Assembly (NCBI GenBank): GCA_937922655.1
Contig: CALAJH010000024.1
Coordinates: 1-60,150, forward strand
Direction of reading: 5' to 3'
Origin: an uncultured Bacteroidia bacterium
GTDB taxonomy: Bacteria; Bacteroidota; Bacteroidia; J057; CALAJH01
DNA: 60,150 nt
Positions 8,223-17,603 of this stretch are shown in pieces. The notes under the pieces were generated by a model. It was not told the origin of the DNA, did not search any database, and saw only the letters and a program-made list of their open reading frames with translations. How positions within the stretch are numbered: the stretch's first letter is position 1; each line of letters begins with the position of its first letter. Both the position numbers and the translations under genes were made by a program.

Positions 8223-9755
8223 TTAATGATAATCGTGCAAGAGACTCTCTTTGAGATAAGGGTGTTTTTTGGGGATGAGGTTCGCTTTGGTGAGGAAGTG
8301 CCCCGTAGTGAAAAGAAACGCTCCCAAAAACAAGAGAAACGTTCCAATTTCCATGAAACCAACCGAACCCGACGCCTTCATCACCCCGGGCATCACCATG
8401 TTGTAAACGTCAAGCCAATGACCGACAAGTATAATTCCCGCAACGAACACCAACGTAGGCGCGTGGCGCATGTTGCCTTTGCTTAAAAGGATGAAGAAGG
8501 GTAAAATAAAATTCATGACGAACGCCGCAAAAAAGGTAACGGGATAGTTTTGCAGGCGGGCTACAAAATATATTCCCTCTTCGGGTATGTTCGCATACCA
8601 AATCAATAAGAATTGGCAAAACCAAATGTAAGTCCAAAAAATACTGAAAGCAAACATGAATTTGCCCAAATCGTGCAAGTGGGAGGAGTTTACGTTGGCG
8701 AAATAACCTTTGCTTTTCAAAAATATAACGGACATGGTCGTGAGCGCGAACATACTTACCCAACAGGTGGCGAATACGTAAACGCCGAACATCGTACTAA
8801 ACCAGTGCGCGTCGATGGACATAATCCAGTCCCACGCGGCGGAGCTGAAGGTCAATGCGGAAATTAGCGTGAAGGCCGCCGCTATCGTTACCCGCTTGAG
8901 GTAAAACTCGTGACCGCCGACTTCATCCTCTTTACGCGATAGGTTGCGCAACATCAAAAACATACCGAACCATATCGCAAAATACAACGTCTCCCGAATC
9001 AAGAAAAACGGCATATTCAGATAGCCCGATTTTCCCAATAGAATAGGGTCGTTGGCGACGGCCTCGGTATCCAGCCAGTGATAAACACTATGTCCGCCCG
9101 CCAAAAAGGCAATCAACAACACAACAAAGCCCACGGGCATGAAATGTCCCATGGCTTCGGGGAGACGCTGAAACAACACAAACCAACCCGCATTGGCTGA
9201 ATAGCTAATGGTAATAAACATCACGGCCATCAACGAAATACCCATAAAAAAGAAGCCGTTGATAATAAGGTTGGCCCATAAACGCGAAAGCAAGGGCGAA
9301 CCGTGAACGTGCTGTAGATGTTCGGGCATTCCTTGAACGGCTTTTTGGGCTTCGTTCGCGGGAGGAACAACCCCCGTGGGAGCTTTGGCGCCATGACCAT
9401 GACCGTGAGCAGCCCCGTGACCGGCGGATTTTTCACTTTTGGCTTCCGAAGCATGGGTTTGAGCCTTTTCTTGAACTTGCCGCGATTCCCGCTCCGTCGC
9501 TTGTTCTTCTTGTTGCTTTTCGTCCTTAGGCCGATCTTCGGCAATCAACCGACTTGCCGCCATGTATTGACCTTGCCGTTTGACGGCTCCGTGGTGACCG
9601 CCACCATGGTCGTCATGCTCCCCCCCGCCGCCAAACAACAAACCCAAGACGAAAAACACGGCGCCAACGGCCATAAGAATCATCAACGGCTTGCGTATAT
9701 CGGACGTAAATTCGAATCGTTCTTTTTCAGGCAAAGTTTCTTTGTGATGTCCCAT
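8223..9755 (-). CDS. actF: Alternative complex III subunit ActF (quinol:cytochrome c oxidoreductase membrane subunit)
   Basis: A polytopic inner-membrane subunit of alternative complex III (ACIII), which oxidises quinol and passes electrons to cytochrome c or directly to a terminal oxidase. Hydrophobic helices begin at about residue 25 and then run through the second half. Family-typical stretches include SSAAWDWIMSIDAHWFSTMF and FWTYIWFCQFLLIWYANIPE, the latter with the conserved WYANIPEE motif. At 510 residues it is longer than the roughly 400-450 I expect. The excess is a His-, Ala-, Glu- and Lys-rich segment (about 45-155) directly after the first helix, with clusters such as HDDHGGGHHG and HGAAHGHGHGAK. 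Last gene of the actC-D-E-F block, five bases after actE; a strong terminator follows. Confidence 0.85.
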   Translation of the reverse strand: MGHHKETLPEKERFEFTSDIRKPLMILMAVGAVFFVLGLLFGGGGEHDDHGGGHHGAVKRQGQYMAASRLIAEDRPKDEKQQEEQATERESRQVQEKAQTHASEAKSEKSAGHGAAHGHGHGAKAPTGVVPPANEAQKAVQGMPEHLQHVHGSPLLSRLWANLIINGFFFMGISLMAVMFITISYSANAGWFVLFQRLPEAMGHFMPVGFVVLLIAFLAGGHSVYHWLDTEAVANDPILLGKSGYLNMPFFLIRETLYFAIWFGMFLMLRNLSRKEDEVGGHEFYLKRVTIAAAFTLISALTFSSAAWDWIMSIDAHWFSTMFGVYVFATCWVSMFALTTMSVIFLKSKGYFANVNSSHLHDLGKFMFAFSIFWTYIWFCQFLLIWYANIPEEGIYFVARLQNYPVTFFAAFVMNFILPFFILLSKGNMRHAPTLVFVAGIILVGHWLDVYNMVMPGVMKASGSVGFMEIGTFLLFLGAFLFTTGHFLTKANLIPKKHPYLKESLLHDYH

Positions 9756-9760
9756 GGTCG

Positions 9761-10351
9761 TTATTTCTTTTCTTCCTTGTTTTCGCCTTGTTTTCCGGGC
9801 TCAAAACCCATGAGTTTACGCACGTGATGTACCACCTTCCATATCTCGGTAGGACTCAGTTGTGAGCCATGCGGCCCCATGGCGTTCTTACCCCAATAAA
9901 TGCTGTGAAAAATCTGCCCTTCGGCAAGATATGCACGGGCGGTATAAGCGGGCGGCTGAGCGAATTTCGCAGCGACAAGACCGTCGCCGGCCCCCGCCGC
10001 ACCGTGGCAGTGCGAGCAATAAAGCCCGTAAAGACGTTCGCCTTCGGCAAGGTTTTCTTGCGTCGGTTCAACGGGATTTTTTATTTCTTTCGCCGCCCTT
10101 TCGTAGCCTTCGTTGGTATTGGGCAGCGGATAGTAATAATCCATCTTACCGCGAGCTATCGAACCTTTTGCAGGTTCGCGCATATTTTTTCCGTCGGCGT
10201 TGAACTTGTTTGCGGCCAATTGAACATAAGGTTCGTAGGATATCGGATGATACATTTGCGGCGCGTATTCCAAACCGGTACTGCGCTCGTCGCGGCCGCA
10301 TCCGCTCAACCACATCGCCGCCGCAATCCCTAGATATAAGTATGGCTTCAT
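9761..10351 (-). CDS. actE: Alternative complex III subunit ActE (mono-haem cytochrome c lipoprotein)
   Basis: A 196-residue lipoprotein (lipobox around LSGC, Cys17) with one covalent haem site, Cys112-Ser-His-Cys115-His116. The N-terminal YAPQMYHPISYEPY motif is typical of ActE, and the charged tail ends in a run of Glu/Lys. It serves as the periplasmic electron-accepting cytochrome of ACIII. The GPHGSQLSPTEIWKVVHHV stretch is where the distal axial ligand is expected; I cannot fix which residue serves. Gaps to neighbours are one base (actD) and five bases (actF), which fits a single transcript. Confidence 0.9.
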   Translation of the reverse strand: MKPYLYLGIAAAMWLSGCGRDERSTGLEYAPQMYHPISYEPYVQLAANKFNADGKNMREPAKGSIARGKMDYYYPLPNTNEGYERAAKEIKNPVEPTQENLAEGERLYGLYCSHCHGAAGAGDGLVAAKFAQPPAYTARAYLAEGQIFHSIYWGKNAMGPHGSQLSPTEIWKVVHHVRKLMGFEPGKQGENKEEKK

Positions 10352-10352
10352 G

Positions 10353-10904
10353 TTATTCTTCTTCGGTGTCGGTAAGGATTTGTTCGCGCACGGTTTCCGC
10401 GCCGGTATCGTTGTAGGCTTGTTTCACCTTTTGGTTGTAGGCTTCGTCTTTGGCTTTAACAATGACGACGAATTTATCGTCGGTTTGACGGGGGTCGACC
10501 ACCTCGGGTTGAACACCGGGTCCAATTTTGTTGGCAATCAGATAGGTACCGACCATACCCAATGCCGCAAACAGCACCGTCAATTCAAAAGTTACGGGTA
10601 TAAACGACGGCAGCGGCAAAGAAGATTTCCCGCCGACGTTCACCTGCCAATCTATGGTGTAAGTGCCGATTTGAATGGCCAAGGCTGTAATCGTTCCCAG
10701 CGTCCCGAAAATAAACGCGACGTCGGGCAAACGCGAATCCTTGTAGCCTAAGGCGTGCTCCAAACCGTGAATGGGAAAGGGAGTGAATACGTCCGCAATT
10801 TTTATCCCTCTTTGGCGTATAACTTCGACGGCGTGCAAAAGCTTTTCGTCGTCGTCGTATATACCAACCAAATGATTTACTTTTTCTTTCTTTTTCTTGG
10901 ACAT
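10353..10904 (-). CDS. actD: Alternative complex III subunit ActD (DUF3341 family)
   Basis: A 183-residue membrane subunit of ACIII. A cytoplasmic N-terminal segment (HLVGIYDDDEKLLHAVE) precedes the family's FTPFPIHGLEHALG motif, then two transmembrane helices (about 60-80 and 100-125), then a C-terminal soluble part. This matches the DUF3341/ActD layout. It lies between actC and actE with gaps of six and one bases. Confidence 0.9.
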   Translation of the reverse strand: MSKKKKEKVNHLVGIYDDDEKLLHAVEVIRQRGIKIADVFTPFPIHGLEHALGYKDSRLPDVAFIFGTLGTITALAIQIGTYTIDWQVNVGGKSSLPLPSFIPVTFELTVLFAALGMVGTYLIANKIGPGVQPEVVDPRQTDDKFVVIVKAKDEAYNQKVKQAYNDTGAETVREQILTDTEEE

Positions 10905-10910
10905 GGCCGT

Positions 10911-12347
10911 TTATTGTAGGTTGGAATCGGGTGAACGATAGGCCGGAACGCCGGCGGGCGTACCGTGAAAAATCTCAACTTGGGCGTCCTTGCGATAGGT
11001 GTCGCTCGACGTTTTCATGATACTTTTCACCTCCGCTATCGCCACCACGGGGAAAAAGCGAGTGAAAAGAAGAAATAACGTGAAAAATAAGCCAAATACG
11101 CCTATCATAATCGCCCATTCGGTAATCGAGGGAGTGTACATGCGCCAGCTCGAAACTAAATAATCGCGGTGTAAAGAGGTTACGATAATCACGAAACGTT
11201 CAAACCACATTCCGATGTTCACAAAAATCGAAATAACAAACACGAACCAAGGATTGCGACGCAGTTTGCGTATCCAAAAAACCTGCGGACTGAATACGTT
11301 GCAACTAAACATTATCCAATAGGCCCACCAGTACGGCCCAAAAGCACGATTGATGAATGCATAACGTTCGTAAATACTGCCCGAATACCAAGCAATAAAA
11401 AACTCGGTGGTGTACGCAATGCCGACCATCATCCCCGTGGCAATCAAAACCTTGCACATCGCTTCAATATGACCGATGGTGATGTAATCTTCAAGGTTCA
11501 ATACTTTTCGGGTTATAATCATGAGCGTAAGCACCATGCCGAATCCCGAAAAAATGGCGCCGGCCACAAAATACGGAGGGAATATCGTCGTGTGCCAACC
11601 CGGAATAACGGACGTGGCAAAGTCAAAGCTTACTATCGTATGCACCGATAACACCAGAGGAGTCGAAAGCCCGGCCAAAATCAACGACACCGCCTCGAAA
11701 CGCTGCCAATTTTTCGCGCTTCCCACCCATCCGAACGACAACGCCGTGTATACCGACTTGGCAAACTTGCCTTTGATACGGTCGCGAACGGTGGCAAAGT
11801 CCGGTATCAAGCCCGTGTACCAAAACACCAGCGACACCGTAAAATACGTACTGATGGCGAAAACGTCCCATAGCAAAGGAGAATTAAAGTTTACCCACAA
11901 CGGGCCGTGGTAGTTGGGAAGGGGAAAAATCCAGTACGCCAACCAAGGACGGCCCATGTGCAAGCCCGGGAAAAGAGCCGCACACAAAACCGCAAAAATC
12001 GTCATGGCCTCCGCCGCCCGATTAACCCCCGTACGCCATTTCTGACGAAAAAGCAAAAGAATCGCCGAAATCAACGTGCCGGCGTGACCGATACCAATCC
12101 AAAACACGAAATTGGTGATGTCGAAGGCCCAGCCGACCGTCTTGTTCAGGCCCCAAGCGCCGATTCCGTTCACCAACGTGTTCAGAATCCCAATGCCCCC
12201 TATACCCAATATCGAAGCCGACAACAAAAAGGCTCCCAGCCATTCCTTGCTCGGCTTCGAATGTATCGGTCTGCAGATATCCTCCGTCACCTGAGCGTAA
12301 CTCTTGTTGCCGGTAACCAGCAGTTGACGTAATGGTGAATCGTACAT
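10911..12347 (-). CDS. actC: Alternative complex III subunit ActC (NrfD/PsrC-like quinone-binding subunit)
   Basis: A 478-residue integral membrane protein of the NrfD/PsrC family with about ten transmembrane helices. It is the quinol-oxidising membrane subunit of ACIII. It has a short cytoplasmic N-terminus with ITED-like sequence ([10 protein letters not shown]), [19 protein letters not shown] in an early helix, and [19 protein letters not shown] further on. It is the first act gene in this block: the 231 bases upstream carry no coding region, and beyond them lies an unrelated reductase gene, so actA and actB are not adjacent. A lone -7-like TAGATTTG sits at 12466-12459 without a -33 partner. 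Confidence 0.9.
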   Translation of the reverse strand: MYDSPLRQLLVTGNKSYAQVTEDICRPIHSKPSKEWLGAFLLSASILGIGGIGILNTLVNGIGAWGLNKTVGWAFDITNFVFWIGIGHAGTLISAILLLFRQKWRTGVNRAAEAMTIFAVLCAALFPGLHMGRPWLAYWIFPLPNYHGPLWVNFNSPLLWDVFAISTYFTVSLVFWYTGLIPDFATVRDRIKGKFAKSVYTALSFGWVGSAKNWQRFEAVSLILAGLSTPLVLSVHTIVSFDFATSVIPGWHTTIFPPYFVAGAIFSGFGMVLTLMIITRKVLNLEDYITIGHIEAMCKVLIATGMMVGIAYTTEFFIAWYSGSIYERYAFINRAFGPYWWAYWIMFSCNVFSPQVFWIRKLRRNPWFVFVISIFVNIGMWFERFVIIVTSLHRDYLVSSWRMYTPSITEWAIMIGVFGLFFTLFLLFTRFFPVVAIAEVKSIMKTSSDTYRKDAQVEIFHGTPAGVPAYRSPDSNLQ

Positions 12348-12578
12348 GGACGTTATTTTTTATATTTATTTAAGCGGGAATGCTTCCCGTGTCGTGTATT
12401 TCTAATCGTTCGCAAGACAAGCCCGACGCCTTGGCCGAACCCGCTTTGGATTTTCGCGCAAATCTAAGCAATCGCCGTGAAATATTTTGCACCCCTACAA
12501 TGAAATTATCAAAAAATTTACATTGCCGCGAGTACGAGTCCGAAGGTCCGCCATCCGGGCGAAACCATCGTAAAAACC

Positions 12579-13166
12579 TTATTTTTTTTTGAAAGCGATA
12601 TTGCGCCCCAAGCCCGCGCCGAAAGCCAGTGCGCCCCATAGCGCCGCGCCTTGTTCGAGCAACCCTTCCTTGTCCAACCCCCCAACGTCGTAGACGTTGA
12701 AACCCAACGCCTCGGCCAACGTTTTTACTTTCGCCTTCGCCTCGACGCTGTTGCCGCAAAGCAGCATGTCCGCCCAAACACCGCCATAATTCGGGTCGTC
12801 CAAATTTTCCGCGCCTATCCAATTAAAACATTTGACGACGTTGTCGGAACCGCAACCCGCCGCGATAGCCTCGGAAGTTTTCGAGTACGGCTCGGGCTTG
12901 CGAAAAACGGCATTCATCGCGTCAATGATAACGACGTTCCGCGTCAAAGGCCCGACGGCTTTGGCCGTTTCGTAAGCCGCCGTAGCGGGAACGGCGAACA
13001 CCACCACGTCCGCGCCTTCGCACGCCGACTTAAGCGTCGCCGCCCGAACGCCCGTATCGTTTTTTTGCACGTCGCGCAAGCCGACGACCACGTCGTAACC
13101 CACCGCCGCCCAGCGTTTGGCCAAACGTCCGCCAATGTTTCCCGCTCCCAAAACCGCGATTTTCAT
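12579..13166 (-). CDS. NADPH-dependent F420 reductase-like / dinucleotide-binding oxidoreductase
   Basis: A 195-residue soluble protein with an N-terminal Rossmann fold (MKIAVLGAGNIGGRLAKRWA), then VVVGLRDVQK, where a basic residue after the second strand suggests NADP(H) preference. VVFAVPATAAYET and VVIIDAMNAVF follow, with the C-terminal CFNWIGAENLDDP block seen in this family. In archaea and actinobacteria the family reduces coenzyme F420; Bacteroidota generally lack F420, so here the substrate is unknown. It lies 18 bases downstream of pabB and is probably co-transcribed with it. Confidence 0.8.
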   Translation of the reverse strand: MKIAVLGAGNIGGRLAKRWAAVGYDVVVGLRDVQKNDTGVRAATLKSACEGADVVVFAVPATAAYETAKAVGPLTRNVVIIDAMNAVFRKPEPYSKTSEAIAAGCGSDNVVKCFNWIGAENLDDPNYGGVWADMLLCGNSVEAKAKVKTLAEALGFNVYDVGGLDKEGLLEQGAALWGALAFGAGLGRNIAFKKK

Positions 13167-13184
13167 AATGCGAAATTGCCATAT

Positions 13185-14351
13185 CTATTTCAATTTTGCA
13201 AACGACGCCGCCTTGGTCAAACACTCCTCATATTCCGCCTCAGGCTCGGAATCCATCGTCAACGCCCCTCCGACGTGAAAAAACATTTTGTCTCCAAAAA
13301 TAAAAACGGCACGTATCACGACGTTGAAATCAAAATCACCGTTGGCGTCCCTGTAACCCGCCGCGCCGGAATACCATCCCCGGGAAAATTTTTCGTTTTC
13401 GTCTATAAGTTCCATCGCTCGAAATTTGGGTGCGCCCGTCATCGAACCCGGAGGAAAAACGGCGCCAAACGCCGACGACCACCTTTGCCCCTCCTCCATC
13501 TCCCCAACTATCGTCGAAACCGAATGATAAAGAGACGGAAAAGAGCGCACGTCGCACCATTTTTCCACACGAACGCTCCCCGGCACGCAAACCCGATGCA
13601 AGTCGTTGCGAGAAAGGTCTACGATCATCGTATTTTCCGCCCGAAATTTGGCTCCCCTCCTCAGCCAACGACGCATGCGCTTATCAATAACGGGGTCGCG
13701 CGTGCGCCGCAACGTACCTTTTATCGGTTCGGTTATCAACCTTCGGCCGCGCTTTTGTAAAAAACGTTCGGGTGAAAAACACAACATCGTTCGTTCGCCG
13801 TCATGGTAAATACATGAAAAGGGTACGGGCACGGCGCGACGCTCGTAATAATCAAACGGGTCGAAATAGCTCGGTACGTTCGCCGCGAAGGGAAAAGTAT
13901 AGTTGATTTCGTAAACGTCGCCCCGACGAATGTGTTCCATCAACCTTCCAACGGATTCTATGTATCCTTGACGCGAAATCAAGGGTTCGAACACCGGAAA
14001 CTCGGGAACGGGAGACGACGGCCTAATCGGAAGATAACCGCCGGGTTCGAGCGAAAGCTCCGTGGGATAAAAAAAAGAAACCGTCGGATGAGGATAAAGC
14101 CCCGCATGAGCGGAAGAAAGCCCGGGTTCAATGTAATTTTTGGCGTCGTAGGCCACGACTCCGAACATCGGCTCGCCGACGGCGTCCGGCGCCTCGGAAA
14201 AATCTTTGTACGACGTAATTTGCGGCGCGACATCGCTTATGGCTACCCCTCGACGATACACACCATAACGGTCTTGCGGCCCTGCCGTCTCAAAATAGAA
14301 CCCGCAAGCCCCGCGACGCAATATTTTCAGCGACTCACGCCGCGTCGCCAC
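13185..14351 (-). CDS. pabB: Aminodeoxychorismate synthase component I
   Basis: Converts chorismate plus ammonia to 4-amino-4-deoxychorismate for folate synthesis. The chorismate-binding domain is complete: GDVYEINYTFPF, EPIKGTLRRTRDP, NTMIVDLSRNDLHRV, PPGSMTGAPKFRAMELI and the C-terminal EYEECLTKA. The Lys in PIKGT is the residue used as nucleophile by PabB enzymes; anthranilate synthases usually have Ala there, which favours pabB over trpE. At 388 residues it is on the short side, with a reduced N-terminal region. The start is a GTG inside the upstream small gene (17-base overlap, 14335-14351). No pabA or pabC lies next to it, so the amidotransferase subunit must be elsewhere. Confidence 0.88.
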   Translation of the reverse strand: MATRRESLKILRRGACGFYFETAGPQDRYGVYRRGVAISDVAPQITSYKDFSEAPDAVGEPMFGVVAYDAKNYIEPGLSSAHAGLYPHPTVSFFYPTELSLEPGGYLPIRPSSPVPEFPVFEPLISRQGYIESVGRLMEHIRRGDVYEINYTFPFAANVPSYFDPFDYYERRAVPVPFSCIYHDGERTMLCFSPERFLQKRGRRLITEPIKGTLRRTRDPVIDKRMRRWLRRGAKFRAENTMIVDLSRNDLHRVCVPGSVRVEKWCDVRSFPSLYHSVSTIVGEMEEGQRWSSAFGAVFPPGSMTGAPKFRAMELIDENEKFSRGWYSGAAGYRDANGDFDFNVVIRAVFIFGDKMFFHVGGALTMDSEPEAEYEECLTKAASFAKLK

Positions 14352-14538
14352 CGCTTTTTTCCATACTTTGACGTTGTTTGCGACGAAAACCGTACATAAA
14401 CGCCGCCACCCCCAACGCCAAACACAACACCACCCACTCGTTGGTTTCGGTCATGTCCTCGTACTTGTATATCCCCACGCCGACCAAACCAATCAACCAT
14501 GCCAGCCAATAATGTTCGGCACGCAATTTTTTTAGCAT
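14335..14538 (-). CDS. Small two-helix membrane protein
   Basis: A 67-residue protein starting MLKKLRAEHYW, with two hydrophobic helices (about 10-24 and 32-50) separated by the short loop YEDMTETNEW, and a basic tail FRRKQRQ. I choose the ATG at 14538; a TTG two codons upstream is also in frame. It overlaps the GTG start of pabB by 17 bases, which suggests translational coupling. I do not recognise a family. Confidence 0.6.
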   Translation of the reverse strand: MLKKLRAEHYWLAWLIGLVGVGIYKYEDMTETNEWVVLCLALGVAAFMYGFRRKQRQSMEKSGGDAA

Positions 14539-14551
14539 TTGCAAAATTAGA

Positions 14552-14582
14552 CAAAAAGAAAACCCCGCCCGAAAGGGCGGGG
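14552..14582 (-). terminator. Intrinsic terminator of the T9SS cargo gene
   Basis: On the minus strand, CCCCGCCC-TTTC-GGGCGGGG (arms at 14582-14575 and 14570-14563) is followed by TTTTCTTTTT. It lies about 20 bases past the stop codon at 14604 and separates that gene from the small-protein/pabB unit. Confidence 0.85.
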
Positions 14583-14603
14583 TAATATCGTCCGTGGAAA
14601 AAT

Positions 14604-16316
14604 TTAGTTTTTCACCAACTTTTGGTTAAAAGCCTTGCCGCCCGCAATGATTTGAGACATGTAAGAACCCGACGCCAACGACTTCACGCTATCGCTAAAA
14701 TCGATGGTATTTTTGCCCGCCGGCAGTTCGTGCGTCCCTTCAAGCACCAGAGCGCCTTTTGCATCGTAGAGACGAACTTGAACTTTGCCCGCCGTCGGCA
14801 TAATAACGTCCAAAGTCAAGTCGCCGCTCGTCGGATTGGGATAGAAACGCGCTTCGAGTTCGAGGCCGTCGGTCAATATCGCTTGGCGGACTTGCGAATA
14901 ATACGTGCGTCCGTCGTTGTCCACTACGCGCAAACGATAATAATACAAAGTGTTGAACTGAACTTTCGCATCTTCGAAGTTGTAACGCGTTTCCGAAGAG
15001 GTAAAGCCTTTTGCCGGAATACCCGTTTTAATAGGTACGAACGAACGGCCGTCGAGCGAACGTTCCAAATCGAAATAGGCGGTGTTGATTTCTCGACTCG
15101 TGCGCCAGTCAAGCATAATGGTGGTTACCAGCGGCGTGGCATTGAATTCCAGTGTCTCGATAGGGAAAGGAGTGCTCGGGGGGGAGGTACCGAAGGCGCT
15201 GCCTTTGGAAAAGGAAGTAAGCCCCGTAACGTACACGTTGTGCTTGTTGCCAAAGTCGTAGCACGGGTCGTGGATATCCACTCCGTCGGCGGGAACGTCG
15301 TCGTCGAAACGGATAACGTCTGTGGTGAAGTCTAGCGCGCCGACAACGTGGCGAACGGCGGCGCCAATGCCGATATTGTCCAATCCGGCGGCCTCCGTGC
15401 TGTAAGGGCGCATACGTAAATTATAAGGGTCCACCGTAATGGTCAGAGGCGTACCCGAAGAAATATTGGCGGGAGTCGTCGCGTTGGTCAGCGCACGCCA
15501 GTGATAAATCCCCGTATAATGGGTCAAGGGCTTGTCCAAACATCCGGTGGGAGTGGTCATGGGCTGTTCCGCCTCAAAATACGCTTCCAAGAAAGTGGCG
15601 CCGTCGATGGTGAAACGGCCGTTGAGTTCCATATACTGCGCACCCCGAACGGCGGCTTTACTCCCGCTTTTCGTACCCACCGGAAAGGGATAGGTCAAGT
15701 TGGTTCCCGAAGCCTGCCACAACACTCTTCCGTTGACGTACTTATTGTTCATCGTGGCGTCGCCACCAACGTTGTGTATACCGTTAAACTGCGACATCGA
15801 CGCCCCCGACGTGCTCATCACCAAATAATAATCTCCCGTATTGATAATGTTATTGGCGGGTCCCACGGAAAAGTCCATCGTTCCATTGACTTTAAGCCGC
15901 AAGTTGGAGTCGAGGTTGAGATCGTCGGTTTGAAGCTCGACGTTGTAAAGCGGATTGGCGTCGGGATCATCGTCAAAATAGGCTTGCGAAGCTCCGGTTC
16001 CTCCGTTAAAAACGACTTTGCTGTTCACGGCGGCGGCGAAGGAACCGAAGTTTAAGAAATCTTTTTCGACGTAAAGCACGCCCGTCGAATTAAGGTTCGT
16101 CGTAGCGTCGTTGGAGAAAGTTCCACTCGTGGTTCTAACCCACAAGTTGCCACTGTTGTCAAGCGTGCCGCCGCTTGTGTTGAGAACGTCGCCATAGACG
16201 TGGACGGCGGCGCCGTTTTGTATGGTTATGAGCGCCCCGTCGTTGTACAACAGCTGCGCCGACGCAGACCACGCGGCTGTTAGGGCGAATCCCAGAGTTA
16301 AGTATAATTTTTTCAT
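14604..16316 (-). CDS. Secreted T9SS cargo protein of unknown function (type A sorting domain)
   Basis: A 570-residue protein with a Sec signal peptide (1-20, ending WSASA). The region from about 25 to 200 is rich in short Asn/Gly turns alternating with beta strands (NGAAVHVYGDVLNTSGG and similar), as in beta-solenoid-like surface proteins. About 375-465 resembles a fibronectin-III-like domain often found before T9SS tails (LDWRTSREINTAYFDLERS ... YYYRLRVVDNDG). The last 90 residues are a type A sorting domain (ARFYPNPTSGDL, VRLYDAKGALV, ending QKLVKN). No catalytic motif is visible; a structural or adhesive surface role is a guess. It is divergent from fabH. Confidence 0.8.
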   Translation of the reverse strand: MKKLYLTLGFALTAAWSASAQLLYNDGALITIQNGAAVHVYGDVLNTSGGTLDNSGNLWVRTTSGTFSNDATTNLNSTGVLYVEKDFLNFGSFAAAVNSKVVFNGGTGASQAYFDDDPDANPLYNVELQTDDLNLDSNLRLKVNGTMDFSVGPANNIINTGDYYLVMSTSGASMSQFNGIHNVGGDATMNNKYVNGRVLWQASGTNLTYPFPVGTKSGSKAAVRGAQYMELNGRFTIDGATFLEAYFEAEQPMTTPTGCLDKPLTHYTGIYHWRALTNATTPANISSGTPLTITVDPYNLRMRPYSTEAAGLDNIGIGAAVRHVVGALDFTTDVIRFDDDVPADGVDIHDPCYDFGNKHNVYVTGLTSFSKGSAFGTSPPSTPFPIETLEFNATPLVTTIMLDWRTSREINTAYFDLERSLDGRSFVPIKTGIPAKGFTSSETRYNFEDAKVQFNTLYYYRLRVVDNDGRTYYSQVRQAILTDGLELEARFYPNPTSGDLTLDVIMPTAGKVQVRLYDAKGALVLEGTHELPAGKNTIDFSDSVKSLASGSYMSQIIAGGKAFNQKLVKN

Positions 16317-16603
16317 ATTTCAATACAATTTTACTTGGTTAAGGCATAAATCTGAATGAAATTTTTTGAATGGAATATAAATTTCTTTTTCAACGGTAAA
16401 ATTACAACGCTTTAAGTTATTTTCCAAATTTTTTTCTCGTTTTTTTTGTCGCCCCCCAAAAAAAAACGAGACGTGTGATTTATGGCATTTCCCTCGCCAT
16501 TGCCTTCGGCGATGCGGGCGTCGCACGGCATGCACGAAAATAATAAATTTCGTGTTTAGCGCAAATTTGCGTAATTTTACGCGGCGAATCAAACAAAACC
16601 AAT

Positions 16604-17587
16604 ATGCCATACGCCGTTATTACGGGAACGGGCCACTACGTTCCCGAAAAGGTGGTTAAAAACGACGACCTAAAAGCATTTTACGACACGAGCGACGAAT
16701 GGATTTACGAGCGCTCGGGGATACGCGAGCGGCGTTTTGCCCCCGAAGGCGTTGGCCCGGCGGACTTGGCCATCCCCGCCGTCAAGCAGGCCCTAGAACG
16801 CGCCGGCGTGGATAAAACGGCATTGGACATGGTCGTCTTCGCCACGCTCAGCCCCGAGTGTTGGTTCCCCGGTTCGGCGTGCTTTTTGCAAGAAAAAATG
16901 GACTTGCCCACCATCCCCGCACTGGACATACGCATGCAATGTTCGGGCTTCGTTTACGGCCTTTCCATCGCCGAACAGTACATAAAAAACGGAATGTACC
17001 GGCGGGTGTTGGTTGTGGGTGCGGAAATGCAATCGACGTCGCTCGACCTTTCTCCCGAAGGACGAACGGTAGGGGTGCTTTTCGGCGACGGGGCGGGGGC
17101 GGTGGTGGTCGAAGCGTCGCAAACGGGTCCGGGAATCGTTTCCACCCACCTGCACACCCAAGGCAAATACGCCCGGGAATTGTGGATACCCGAGCCTTCG
17201 AGCCTCAAACGCCCCAAAGTCTCCCCCGACCTCAAAGGCCTCTATCCTTACATGAACGGCAAGGAAGTGTTCAAACACGCCGTTGTTCGTATGAAAGAGT
17301 CCGCCCTTGAAGCTCTCGAATCCGCCGGCTGGGCGCCCGAAGAAGTCGATTGGTACTTTCCCCATCAAGCCAATTACCGCATCGCCGCCGCCATGGCAGA
17401 CCAAATAGGCCTTTCGATGGACAAATTTTATATGACCATTCACAAATACGGCAACACCACGGCCGCCAGCATTCCCATCTCGCTTTCGGAGGCGGAACGC
17501 GACGGTTCGTTGAAAAAAGGACAGAAAATTATTCTAACGGCGTTTGGTTCCGGTTTTACATGGGCCTCCGCCGCCATCGTTTGGTAA
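16604..17587 (+). CDS. 3-oxoacyl-ACP synthase III (FabH-like)
   Basis: A 327-residue thiolase-fold condensing enzyme. The Cys-His-Asn triad is intact: Cys113 (MQCSGFVYG), His254 (FPHQANYRI) and Asn284 (KYGNTTAAS). GDGAGAVVVE and the C-terminal AFGSGFTWASAAIVW are also family-typical. True FabH joins acetyl-CoA to malonyl-ACP to start fatty acid synthesis, but paralogues start other acyl chains. No other fab genes surround it, so I give no gene symbol. The stop is 16 bases before the TlpA-like lipoprotein. The 287-base divergent region upstream holds no full promoter match. Confidence 0.85.
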   Translation: MPYAVITGTGHYVPEKVVKNDDLKAFYDTSDEWIYERSGIRERRFAPEGVGPADLAIPAVKQALERAGVDKTALDMVVFATLSPECWFPGSACFLQEKMDLPTIPALDIRMQCSGFVYGLSIAEQYIKNGMYRRVLVVGAEMQSTSLDLSPEGRTVGVLFGDGAGAVVVEASQTGPGIVSTHLHTQGKYARELWIPEPSSLKRPKVSPDLKGLYPYMNGKEVFKHAVVRMKESALEALESAGWAPEEVDWYFPHQANYRIAAAMADQIGLSMDKFYMTIHKYGNTTAASIPISLSEAERDGSLKKGQKIILTAFGSGFTWASAAIVW

Positions 17588-17603
17588 AATAAATACAAAA
17601 AAA

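Noticed and set aside
12375-12389. Short palindrome CGGGAA-TGC-TTCCCG before actC
   Set aside because: Six-bp stem with a three-base loop and no T tract; could be an operator but nothing else supports it.
13185-14351. Anthranilate synthase component I (trpE) as identity of the chorismate enzyme
   Set aside because: The PIKGT Lys and short length fit aminodeoxychorismate synthase better, and no trp genes are adjacent; trpE is not fully excluded.
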